From: Hungatella sp.
GTDB lineage: Bacteria; Bacillota; Clostridia; Lachnospirales; Lachnospiraceae
Direction of reading: 5' to 3'
DNA length: 41,892 nucleotides
NCBI GenBank assembly: GCA_022795805.1
Contig: JAAWHK010000013.1
Location: 1 to 41,892 of the forward strand
This document shows positions 8,956-16,392 of the stretch, piece by piece. The translations under genes and the position numbers were made by a program. A model generated the notes under the pieces. It did not search any database, was not told where the DNA came from, and worked only from the letters and a program-made list of their open reading frames with translations. How positions within the stretch are numbered: the stretch's first letter is position 1; every line of letters starts with the position of its first letter.

Positions 8956-9864
8956 TTACTGAAATTCGATCTCGATACTCCCTGTCTTGCACTCCAGGGA
9001 AGCCTTCTTGGCAGCCCCCGGGCGGTCGACGACAGTCTCCTGCCGCAGAATCCCCTGCTCTGCCCCGTCGATCATAATGGATCCCATGGTATTCTCCAGC
9101 TCATACCAGAAGTCTCCCTCATTTCCTTCCACCTCATACACGATCCTTCCGGCCATGCATTCCCCGTCCATCTCCCGGTTTACAGCTCCCCGGTAGATCA
9201 GTTCGCCTGCCTTGCACTCGCCGTTCAGCTCCTCCACCTGACCGCCGGTAACCTCCAGCATTCCGGCAGCCAGCTCCAGGTCAAGCTTTTCGGCGGCCAC
9301 ACGGTCCACCTGCAAAAGCCCTCCCTTCACCTCCAGATCCACCTCTTCAAACCATGCGTCCGCGGGAATCCGTATCTCAGCCGCCAGCTCCCCCTCTTCC
9401 TCGTAGTCCGACCAGAGTCCCACATTGAGATCCACATGGATCTCCAGTTTGTCGTCGTCCGTCTCCTGGCGGCATCGGTAATCTTCGTTGCTGCCGGTCA
9501 CCGTCACTTCGCTGACACTGTCGTCGGACACAACTTTCACCTCGCCTCCCGTCACATGGATCTCCAGCTTTCTGATAACTTCGCCCCCTGACCGGATCTC
9601 GGTGCCGCCCATGCCTCTGCCCCGTGTCTCCGGGTTCTCTTCGGGAATCATTGCCGGATCGGCCCCTGCGCGCTCCGCCCTGCGGGGCTTATCCGGCACT
9701 ACGGCCTCGTCCGTCCCTATGGTCACCATCTCCGTAATTCCGTAGCCTTTATCGCGGAAATAGGCAAAGGTTCCCCCCATGGCCTTTCCGCACACACATA
9801 TGGCACATCCCACACCCACGCAGATACCTGCGCTTACAAGCATTCCTTTCATCCAGCCTTTCAT
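8956..9864 (-). CDS. DUF4097 family (adhesin-like beta-helix) protein
   Basis: The start is the ATG at 9864 (302 residues) with GGAGAAAGGAAGG just upstream; the frame stays open further but inside the preceding gene. An N-terminal membrane anchor ('GMLVSAGICVGVGCAICVCG') is followed by about 270 extracytoplasmic residues. These have short repeating beta units such as 'LEVKGGLLQVDRVAAEKLDL' and 'ELAAGMLEVTGGQVEELNGE', the regular turn pattern of DUF4097. Its start overlaps the DUF1700 stop as ATGA, implying translational coupling. DUF4097 proteins commonly accompany PadR, DUF1700 and PspC genes; the shared role is thought to be envelope stress or membrane homeostasis but remains unproven. Confidence 0.88.
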   Translation of the reverse strand: MKGWMKGMLVSAGICVGVGCAICVCGKAMGGTFAYFRDKGYGITEMVTIGTDEAVVPDKPRRAERAGADPAMIPEENPETRGRGMGGTEIRSGGEVIRKLEIHVTGGEVKVVSDDSVSEVTVTGSNEDYRCRQETDDDKLEIHVDLNVGLWSDYEEEGELAAEIRIPADAWFEEVDLEVKGGLLQVDRVAAEKLDLELAAGMLEVTGGQVEELNGECKAGELIYRGAVNREMDGECMAGRIVYEVEGNEGDFWYELENTMGSIMIDGAEQGILRQETVVDRPGAAKKASLECKTGSIEIEFQ

Positions 9865-10604
9865 CCTTCCTTTCTCCTTCCATGAACCATTCTGCTGACA
9901 ATGTCCACCACCCCGCGAAACAGCCACGGTATAAACTTCCCGTAGAACAGAATAGACACCAGCAGGCTTAAAATCCCCAGACCGATAACCACCACGCCCG
10001 CTCCGAACATGAGAATCCCGCCGGGAAGCCATCTAAGCATGGCCAGAATCCCTACCACGCACAGCCCGGCTCCTGCAAGCATGAGGGCCAGAGTCAGGAC
10101 TCCCAGAACGGCCACCGCGCCGACCAAAAGCGCCATAGCCGCTATCGCCATGCCTCCTGCCACGCCTCCCGCTCCCAGAAGAAACGGTGATGCCGCTATA
10201 AGCAGGATAATCCACAGCACGATTTTCAAAGTGCGGCTGGTGCGGGGAGCCTCTTTCTGTCTGTTCTCCTTTGCGGGAGCCGACTTCCATGCACCCCCGC
10301 TGTTTTCACCCCGCTCCTCCGGCAGGTTAAGTCTCCTTGCCACCTGGTAATTGGGCTCCTTAAATCTATCGTCCTCATACCCCCGCTCCGTGAATGCTCC
10401 GCCGTCCTCAAGATTCCCCGCCAGCTCCGTGCGGATAATGGACGCGATCCTCTCCGGACTTCCGAACTCCCTTATAACCTCCCCGGCGTTCTCCCCGGCC
10501 TCTTCCAGATAATCCCTGTAGTAGGCCAGCGCGTCCGCCTTCTCTTCCTCCGGAATATCCGACAAGAGATACTCCAGCTTTTCCATAAACTCATCTCTGT
10601 TCAT
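9861..10604 (-). CDS. DUF1700 family membrane protein
   Basis: The ATG at 10604 lies nine bases after GGAGG and gives 247 residues; a GTG directly in front (10607) is possible. The cytoplasmic N-terminus has the characteristic 'MEKLEYLLSDIPEEEKADAL' and 'REFGSPERIASIIRTEL', the HAAS-like helical domain of DUF1700 proteins. After a charged linker come about four glycine- and alanine-rich membrane segments, then a short positively charged tail. The gene overlaps the PadR gene by 14 bases and the DUF4097 gene by four, so all three are translationally linked. In related systems the DUF1700 soluble domain is proposed to communicate with the PadR regulator; that is family knowledge, not visible here. 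Confidence 0.9.
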   Translation of the reverse strand: MNRDEFMEKLEYLLSDIPEEEKADALAYYRDYLEEAGENAGEVIREFGSPERIASIIRTELAGNLEDGGAFTERGYEDDRFKEPNYQVARRLNLPEERGENSGGAWKSAPAKENRQKEAPRTSRTLKIVLWIILLIAASPFLLGAGGVAGGMAIAAMALLVGAVAVLGVLTLALMLAGAGLCVVGILAMLRWLPGGILMFGAGVVVIGLGILSLLVSILFYGKFIPWLFRGVVDIVSRMVHGRRKEG

Positions 10605-10920
10605 CACTCAATTCCTCCAATATGCGTGAGATTTTCGCTGAATAGACTGCCCACTCGCCTCTGTACAGATTAAGCTGCAGCCGCCCCTTCTCTGTGATCC
10701 GGTAATACCTTCGGTTTCTTCCGTCTATGGCAAGATCATATACCTCCAGACACTCCTCCTTCATAAGCCTGCGCAAAACCGGATAAAGCGTTGACTCCGA
10801 AATCTCTATGGCCCCCCTGACATCCTGCGTGATCTTGTAGCCGTAGGTTCCCTTTGTCTCTCTCGCCGCCACCGCAAGGACGATTGCATCCAGGAGAGCG
10901 GCGCCTGTGTTAAATATCAT
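10591..10920 (-). CDS. PadR family transcriptional regulator
   Basis: A 109-residue winged-helix repressor. The core 'TYGYKITQDVRGAIEISEST' with 'LYPVLRRLMKEECLE' and 'GRNRRYYRITEKGR' is diagnostic of PadR. The ATG at 10920 has AAGGAGTGAAATC upstream; the more distal ATG at 10938 would place the ribosome site inside the coding region. It is the first gene of a four-gene operon that encodes membrane proteins, and it sits behind a consensus promoter containing a direct repeat that could be its operator. Autoregulation, as in most PadR proteins, is a reasonable inference. The inducing signal is not known. Confidence 0.93.
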   Translation of the reverse strand: MIFNTGAALLDAIVLAVAARETKGTYGYKITQDVRGAIEISESTLYPVLRRLMKEECLEVYDLAIDGRNRRYYRITEKGRLQLNLYRGEWAVYSAKISRILEELSDEQR

Positions 10921-10960
10921 GATTTCACTCCTTGTCATTTGGCTTGTTTTGGGTTTTTGA

Positions 10961-11006
10961 TATAATATTATTATTTTTAATATATTATATGATGTATAAT
11001 ATTATT
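10961..11006. repeat. Direct repeat, candidate PadR operator
   Basis: The 12-mer TATAATATTATT occurs at 10961-10972 and again at 10995-11006, 34 bases apart. One copy fills most of the promoter spacer, the other lies just downstream of the predicted transcription start. That placement would suit repression, though simple A/T richness could also produce the repeat. Confidence 0.45.
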
Positions 11007-11012
11007 TGTCAA
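10984..11012 (-). promoter_or_regulatory. Consensus promoter of the padR operon
   Basis: On the minus strand a perfect TTGACA (11007-11012) and a perfect TATAAT (10984-10989) are separated by exactly 17 bases. Transcription should start near 10977, leaving a leader of about 55 bases with AAGGAG before the ATG at 10920. An unrepressed promoter this strong would be very active, which fits control by the PadR protein encoded first. Confidence 0.85.
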
Positions 11013-11079
11013 GTATTTATTAAAAATTTTTTCTGATCAGCCTGAATCCTGCGTCAGGTGGCTTTGTCGGTATTTTTTA

Positions 11080-11139
11080 TGAAACAAAAAGGGCGGCCTG
11101 CCTGCATCCTTCTGTTGAATATGCAGACAGACCGTCCTC
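11080..11139 (-). terminator. Terminator of the flippase-GT2-ATP-grasp operon
   Basis: On the minus strand a long, slightly imperfect stem (GGACGGTCTGTCTGCAT paired with ATGCAGGCAGGCCGCCC, arms at about 11121-11138 and 11091-11107) is followed by TTTTTGTTTC. It lies 27 bases beyond the ATP-grasp stop codon. Confidence 0.75.
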
Positions 11140-11165
11140 AAAAACGTCCGGCCTTCAAACGCCGG

Positions 11166-12188
11166 TTACGTCTCACCGCTCCACACCAGCATGCGGATAT
11201 CCTTCTGGGCCCGGATCCCGGGACGCGCCCTGAGCCGGCATTCCTCCGGCTCCTTTCCCAGCGCCCACATCACAAGGGCATAGGGAAGATGGAGCCCGGC
11301 CGCATGGCTGAAAGGGTAGCCCCCTCCGAACCTGGCGTTCATCTCCAGCACATAATACTTCCCGTTCTCCTCCAGAATATCCACATCCAGGTTTCCTCTC
11401 TGGCCGACGAGCTCTGACAGCCTTTCTCCCAGGCGCTCCAGCTCCCGGCAGTCTATAGTCTCCGCCTCGTCGGTCTCCCCCGCCCGCATGGCGCCCTTCT
11501 TTTTCACCACCACGGCGCGGCAGCGGCCCCGAAGATCGTTGACCACGTCCAGTCCCAATTCACTGCCCCGGATCTTCTCCTGTATGATCACGTTGGCACT
11601 GTCCCGGGCCCCTTCATATTTCAGATAACTTTCGTTGATCTCCCGGCGTATCTTCCGGTCCAGAATCCGAAGCTCCTCCTCGTTGTCCGCCTGGTATACG
11701 GACAGGGAACCCATACCCCACCGGGGCTTCACCATAAGCGGGAAGGACACCTGACCTTCTCTTGCCGCCGCCGCCGCGTCCTCCGCCCGCAGCCAGCTCC
11801 TGGGCGTAAGAATATTCTGCTGCGACAGTATCCTGCAGGTCTTCCATTTGTCGTTGCACAGATCCACCGCATCCGCATCCGCCGTCACCACCACGGTCCC
11901 CTGGGCCTGAAATTCTTCCCTGGCAGCCGCCAGCACCGGCAGATCCACGTCGAAAAGAGGGATGAGAAGCTTTATGTCCCATTTCCTGCAGTACTCCAGC
12001 AGAAACGGGATGTATTCCTTATCATAGATCAGCGGCGTCACTGCCTTTCGGTCCGCCACGGAAAAAGCCGGGCAGTTTCTGCTGTTGGCCCCATGGACAA
12101 GCCCCGTCTCCCCGGCCATAGCCAGGGCTTCCTTAAAATACTCCACCAGGTATGTCCGTCTCCCCGCGCTGGTCAGCAATATATTCAT
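11166..12188 (-). CDS. ATP-grasp ligase, CarB-like
   Basis: The 340-residue protein begins with a Rossmann-like pre-ATP-grasp domain ('MNILLTSAGRRTYLVEYFKE') and continues into an ATP-grasp fold: 'LCNDKWKTCRILSQ', the glycine-poor loop region 'FPLMVKPRWGMGSLSVYQ', and the metal-binding end 'NLDVDILEENGKYYVLEMNA' followed by 'RFGGGYPFSHAAG'. Such stand-alone carbamoyl-phosphate-synthase-like ligases join a carboxylate to an amine using ATP. Its ATG overlaps the stop of the GT2 gene (ATGA), and the operon starts with a flippase, so ligation of an amino acid or similar group to a surface glycan or its precursor is the best inference. The substrate cannot be read from the sequence. Confidence 0.85.
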   Translation of the reverse strand: MNILLTSAGRRTYLVEYFKEALAMAGETGLVHGANSRNCPAFSVADRKAVTPLIYDKEYIPFLLEYCRKWDIKLLIPLFDVDLPVLAAAREEFQAQGTVVVTADADAVDLCNDKWKTCRILSQQNILTPRSWLRAEDAAAAAREGQVSFPLMVKPRWGMGSLSVYQADNEEELRILDRKIRREINESYLKYEGARDSANVIIQEKIRGSELGLDVVNDLRGRCRAVVVKKKGAMRAGETDEAETIDCRELERLGERLSELVGQRGNLDVDILEENGKYYVLEMNARFGGGYPFSHAAGLHLPYALVMWALGKEPEECRLRARPGIRAQKDIRMLVWSGET

Positions 12189-13189
12189 ACACTCTGCCTC
12201 CTCACTGTCCCGGCCGCCTTTGCCAGCAGCCTGTACACCCCCGGCAGCCCGGCTTCCAGGCGGATGTAGAACCGCGTCCTTTTCGTCAGCTCCTTATAAT
12301 ACCTGCGGTATCGGGGGCTTAAAACCACTTCATAATGTCTGGTATTCACCTTTGTCAGAAACCAGGTCCGTCTGGCGGCACTTTTTACCGCCTCCTTAAA
12401 CCGCCCTTTCTCAGCCCTGTCAAAGTCCAGATACGTCCGCCTCATCTCCTTACAGTACTTTTGCTGTCTGGCCTCGTAGTCCCCTCTCCTTCCTTCTTTC
12501 GTCCAGGAGGAGGCCGCGCCCACCCGGTAGACGCTCATGTCCCTGTCCACATAGTACCCATATCCCCGGGCAGCCGCCATCAGCTGCAGAGGTGTGTCTC
12601 CCACAGGGCAGTTTTTGTAGTAGTCCGGCAGGTTCCTTATCATCTCTGACCGAAATACCATGGAAGCCGTCGGGTATCCGCAGCTCTTATCTATGATTCC
12701 CTGTGGGGTAATAATCCCGTCGTTTCTGTAAGGCCGCATTCTCCTGTCCGTTCTGGAACCATCCACCGTGCGGATCCTGGCACTGTGAAAGCACAGGCTG
12801 CACCCGGGGTGGCTTTCCAGATAGTCCACCTGCATCTGCAGTTTATGCTCATCAATCCAGTAATCATCCCCCTCGCACATTGCCGTATACTTCCCCCTGA
12901 CTCTGGGAAAATTGAAAGCGCCGCTGGGGTTTAAAATTCCCCTGGAATACTGATTCTCCGTCTGCAAAAGGGGCTTTATGATATCCGGATACCGCGCCTG
13001 GTACTCCCGGATAATGTCCGCCGTCCCGTCTGTGGAGGCGTCGTCATAAATAAGGATCTCATAGGGAAATGTCACCTTCTGCATAAGAAACCCGTCCAGC
13101 GCATCCCTTATATACGTCTCATGATTATAGGTAAGGCAGCATATGCTTACCAGCACCTGCCCCTCCTCTTTCTCTGTTTCTGCATCCAT
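12185..13189 (-). CDS. Family 2 glycosyltransferase
   Basis: The start at 13189 has GAGGAAAGAAAGT upstream and gives 334 residues; an earlier ATG at 13225 has no ribosome site. The N-terminal GT-A fold is clear: 'VLVSICCLTYNHETYIRDAL', 'ILIYDDASTDGTADIIREY' and the acidic metal site 'YTAMCEGDDYWID'. The C-terminal part has 'NCPVGDTPLQLMAAARGYGY' and a basic tail without membrane spans. Nucleotide-sugar-dependent transfer in the cytoplasm is expected. It sits between flippase and ATP-grasp genes, so it probably builds a lipid-linked oligosaccharide exported by the flippase. Sugar and acceptor are unknown. Confidence 0.92.
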   Translation of the reverse strand: MDAETEKEEGQVLVSICCLTYNHETYIRDALDGFLMQKVTFPYEILIYDDASTDGTADIIREYQARYPDIIKPLLQTENQYSRGILNPSGAFNFPRVRGKYTAMCEGDDYWIDEHKLQMQVDYLESHPGCSLCFHSARIRTVDGSRTDRRMRPYRNDGIITPQGIIDKSCGYPTASMVFRSEMIRNLPDYYKNCPVGDTPLQLMAAARGYGYYVDRDMSVYRVGAASSWTKEGRRGDYEARQQKYCKEMRRTYLDFDRAEKGRFKEAVKSAARRTWFLTKVNTRHYEVVLSPRYRRYYKELTKRTRFYIRLEAGLPGVYRLLAKAAGTVRRQSV

Positions 13190-13246
13190 ACTTTCTTTCC
13201 TCTCTTTTCTTGGATGTTTGCCCATTCGGGCAGGAGTATTCGTCCC

Positions 13247-14686
13247 TCACCCGTCTTTTCTCGTCTGTCCCTTTATCAGCCCCAAAACATACCCGAAGCT
13301 CTCCAACCTGAACACGGCCGCCAGAAACACATAGATCCCGGCTCCCAAAATCACCTGAACCCCAAGCTTTATCCACACATTTCCCGGCAGAATCAGTCCT
13401 GCCCCGTACACAATCCCGCCCATGGCCAGGGATACTGCCGCAGAAGGCAGGATATCCCCCCACTGTCTGAGGATCCCGTATCCCAGCAGTTTTCGGTTGG
13501 GCCACGCATTGACGAACGTAGTGAGAAAATCCAGTCCGGCCTTCACGGATATGAGCACCAGAGGTCCGAACCGCATCCCCGCCGCCAGGCCTGCCAGGCC
13601 CATGGCCTTCTTGATGATCTCCAGCTTCAGAAACATATCGCTGCGCCCCAGGGCATTGACTGCCTGGAGATTGGTAATATGGATGGGCCAGAAGGAGTAG
13701 GCCACACACATGATCCTGAGATAGGGCACGCAGGCCATCCATTTTTCCCCCAGAAGCGCCATCACCAGGGTGTCCGCCACGGCACACATCCCGAAGAGCA
13801 TGGGAAGCACCAGAAATGAGCTGAGCCTTACCGCCCGTCTCAGCATATGCCCCATGGCTTCCCGGTCTTTCTGCCTGGCGGAAAATGCCGGCAGGAGCAC
13901 GGACTGAATGGCCGCCCCCAGATTGTTGACAATCAGCTTCGGAAACTGGTCGCCCCGGTTGTAAACCCCCAGAACTTCCTCATTATAAATCTTCCCCATA
14001 ATCAGGCCGTAGAGATTGTTAAACAAGGTATCTATAAGAGACGCCGCCAGAAGTTTCCACCCGAACCCTAAAAGCCGGCGGATACTGTCCCATGCAAATA
14101 AAAAAGCCGGCTTCCAGGACACCGCGGCAAACAGCACCAGCATCAGGGAAATATAGTAGGACAGCTGCTGTCCCACCATGGCCCACACTCCCATTCCCCT
14201 GTAAGCCATGGATACGCTGACGACGCCTGATATGACGGAAGCCGCAAAAGTAGATAAAAACAGGCCCTTGAACTCCATCTGTCTGGAGACCCAGGCCGTC
14301 TGCACCGATATGACCGCCCCGGGAAACAGCACAAGTGCCAGAATCCTGACGATCTGCCTCAGTTGTTCGATACCGTAAAACTCCGCAATCCGCGGGGCCG
14401 CCGCCCAGAGAAGCCCGTACATGACGCAGGCCGCCGCGAGACTGAAATAACACACCGACGAGAAATCCGCCGCATCCGCCTTCCTGCTCTGAACAAGCGC
14501 CGTACTGAAACCGTTCTGGACGATCACATTGGCAATGGTTATGAATATCATAATAATTCCCACCGTGCCGTACTCTGCCCGGGTCAGGAGCCTGGCCAGT
14601 ATAAGGGACACCACAAACTGGATTCCCTGCGCACCGCCGTTCTCCAGTATCTTCCAGAACAGGCCCGAAATAACTTTCTGTTTCAT
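13247..14686 (-). CDS. MOP-family oligosaccharide flippase (Wzx-like)
   Basis: A 479-residue polytopic protein starting at 14686 after TAGGAGAATCGGGA. It shows the N-terminal pattern of polysaccharide exporters ('GLFWKILENGGAQGIQFVVS', 'LARLLTRAEYGTVGI'), about fourteen hydrophobic segments and the internal 'GVYNRGDQFPKLIVNNLGAA' typical of the WzxC/PST branch. Proteins of this family move undecaprenyl-linked sugars across the membrane. It is the first gene of a three-gene operon with a GT2 and an ATP-grasp ligase. A short -10-like TATACT lies at 14721-14726 on the minus strand without a good -35 box. Confidence 0.92.
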   Translation of the reverse strand: MKQKVISGLFWKILENGGAQGIQFVVSLILARLLTRAEYGTVGIIMIFITIANVIVQNGFSTALVQSRKADAADFSSVCYFSLAAACVMYGLLWAAAPRIAEFYGIEQLRQIVRILALVLFPGAVISVQTAWVSRQMEFKGLFLSTFAASVISGVVSVSMAYRGMGVWAMVGQQLSYYISLMLVLFAAVSWKPAFLFAWDSIRRLLGFGWKLLAASLIDTLFNNLYGLIMGKIYNEEVLGVYNRGDQFPKLIVNNLGAAIQSVLLPAFSARQKDREAMGHMLRRAVRLSSFLVLPMLFGMCAVADTLVMALLGEKWMACVPYLRIMCVAYSFWPIHITNLQAVNALGRSDMFLKLEIIKKAMGLAGLAAGMRFGPLVLISVKAGLDFLTTFVNAWPNRKLLGYGILRQWGDILPSAAVSLAMGGIVYGAGLILPGNVWIKLGVQVILGAGIYVFLAAVFRLESFGYVLGLIKGQTRKDG

Positions 14687-14859
14687 TCCCGATTCTCCTA
14701 TCAGCTTTACCCGACGGCAAAGTATAAATTAATTCTTACGTTTCCTTTGCCAATCTCTTTCATTTTACATGATTCCCCAAAAAATGTAAATCCCATATGG
14801 CTTTTTTTGACTAAATGTGATAAATTAACAAGGGAAACTATTGTTTAGGAGGTTTTTGT
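14687..14859. promoter_or_regulatory. Divergent intergenic region with a 7-bp inverted repeat
   Basis: This 173-base AT-rich region separates the leftward flippase operon from the rightward L,D-transpeptidase gene. It holds the inverted repeat TTTACAT (14764-14770) / ATGTAAA (14784-14790), a TTGACT at 14807-14812 on the plus strand without a convincing -10 box, and a TATACT on the minus strand. Promoters must lie here but I cannot place them firmly. TTTAGGAGGTTTTTGT gives the plus gene a strong ribosome site. Confidence 0.4.
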
Positions 14860-16251
14860 ATGAAAAGAACAAGGAAAATGCAGCTGACATTGCTGATGAC
14901 CGGTGTCATGGCACTTAACGGCGCCCTGTGCTCTCTCGCGGCACCTAACGTGGGCCCTGCCTTTGATCCCAACCTAAATCCCAATGTTCAGGAAGAAACC
15001 GTGCCTGACGCGGCACCCGAAGAGAATAACCAGGGTACTGACGCGGCCGCCCCAGAGACGGAGAGCACCCCTCAGTCGTCGCGGATTGTACAGATGCCCC
15101 GTCTGCAGACCACGCTTCTCTTGAGCCAGCATCAATGGTCACAGCCTTTTATCAACGACCAGTGGTGCGATGCCGGAGACCAGACCTTTTACTCCATCTC
15201 CATCTTCATGGAGAATGCCGTGGGTAATGTGCTCTACCGCGCATACACAGCCACCAACGGCTGGACAAGCTGGGTTATGAACGGCCAGCAGACCAACATC
15301 CCACCGGACTTTGCCCCTATCGAAGCGATCCAGGTTCGGTTTACCGGCGCGGTGAGACATAACTTCGACGTGTACTACGCCGGCCTCTTTGCCGACGGCA
15401 AGCAGACCGATTGGGCGAAAAACGGCGCCTCGGCAGGCTCCATGAACAAGGGGATTCCTTTGAGAGGCTTCCGCCTGGCATTCTTTGCCAAAGGCGACAC
15501 ACCGGGTCTTGACACCGGCAAGCCTTTAGTCTCCGACCACGCCGACGGTATCCAGACCGTTGACGGAGCTCTCCGCTACATTCACGGCGACGGTTCCAAC
15601 TACACGGGCTGGGGCTGGCTGGACAATGAACGCTACTATTTTGTGGACTCCTTCCCCGTGACCGGCTGGCAGTACATAGACGGCTACAAGTACTATTTCG
15701 CCGAGGACGGGAAGCTGGTTCAGGATCTGGAACCGATCATCGGTGCCCAGGGTCCGTTTCTTCTCAGGATCAACAAGGAGATGAACACCACCACCGTCTA
15801 CGTTCAGGACGGGGGCAACGGGTATATCATCCCGTTGAAATCCTTCCTCTGCTCCTGCGGCGACGACACGCCTGTGGGAACGTTCCGCACCCCGGAGAAG
15901 TACCGCTGGCGTCTTATGAACAGCGGCGTGTCCTGCCAGTATGCCACCAGGCTGGGGGCCGGATTAAGCTTTTTGTTCCACTCCATCATCTACGACAGGG
16001 CCGACGTCAACACCATGTGGGCCGACACTTACAACTATCTGGGCGTTGCCCGCTCCGCGGGATGTATCCGGTTTACCTCAGGGGATGCCAAGTGGATCTT
16101 TGACAACTGTCCCATCGGCACCACGGTAGAGGTGTACAACTCCCTGATTCCGGGTCCCTATGAGAGACCTGCCATCGAGGAAGTGATTCCCAACGATCAG
16201 CGCTGGGATCCCACGGATCCCGTGGCTGTGGCACAGTTCCAGCAGCAGTAG
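14860..16251 (+). CDS. Secreted L,D-transpeptidase (YkuD) with ChW-like and wall-binding repeats
   Basis: The 463-residue precursor starts with a signal peptide ('MQLTLLMTGVMALNGALCSLA'-like, cleaved near residue 28), then an acidic proline-rich linker to about residue 75. Two repeats resembling clostridial hydrophobic W domains follow ('ATNGWTSWVMNGQQTN', 'GKQTDWAKNGASAG'). Next come choline-binding-type repeats ('GWGWLDNERYYFVDSFP', 'GWQYIDGYKYYFAEDGKL'). The C-terminal YkuD domain has 'FLFHSIIYDR' and the nucleophile segment 'VARSAGCIRF', where the usual S-H-G-C reads S-A-G-C, a variant also found in other Firmicutes. Such enzymes make 3-3 crosslinks or attach proteins in peptidoglycan. 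It is monocistronic, opposite the flippase operon. Confidence 0.9.
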   Translation: MKRTRKMQLTLLMTGVMALNGALCSLAAPNVGPAFDPNLNPNVQEETVPDAAPEENNQGTDAAAPETESTPQSSRIVQMPRLQTTLLLSQHQWSQPFINDQWCDAGDQTFYSISIFMENAVGNVLYRAYTATNGWTSWVMNGQQTNIPPDFAPIEAIQVRFTGAVRHNFDVYYAGLFADGKQTDWAKNGASAGSMNKGIPLRGFRLAFFAKGDTPGLDTGKPLVSDHADGIQTVDGALRYIHGDGSNYTGWGWLDNERYYFVDSFPVTGWQYIDGYKYYFAEDGKLVQDLEPIIGAQGPFLLRINKEMNTTTVYVQDGGNGYIIPLKSFLCSCGDDTPVGTFRTPEKYRWRLMNSGVSCQYATRLGAGLSFLFHSIIYDRADVNTMWADTYNYLGVARSAGCIRFTSGDAKWIFDNCPIGTTVEVYNSLIPGPYERPAIEEVIPNDQRWDPTDPVAVAQFQQQ

Positions 16252-16280
16252 AAAATTTCATCCGTTTCAGACGGTTAAAG

Positions 16281-16313
16281 GGAGGCTCCGGGTTATGAGA
16301 ACCCGGAGCCTCT
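16281..16313. terminator. Terminator hairpin between convergent genes
   Basis: A 12-13-bp perfect stem, GAGGCTCCGGGTT (16282-16294) with AACCCGGAGCCTC (16300-16312), and a five-base loop. It lies 30 bases after the L,D-transpeptidase stop and 80 bases from the convergent transferase stop. The T-run is weak on both sides. Confidence 0.7.
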
Positions 16314-16392
16314 CTATTGCGCTGCCCCTGTCTGCCTTCGGCTCCGCCGTCACCGGGGGCCGTCTTCATGACGGCATGCCGCTTATGGCAGC

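Noticed and set aside
15900-16110. Inactive L,D-transpeptidase because the S-H-G-C motif reads S-A-G-C
   Set aside because: The nucleophilic Cys and the upstream His are present, and S-A-G-C variants are common in Firmicute YkuD proteins.
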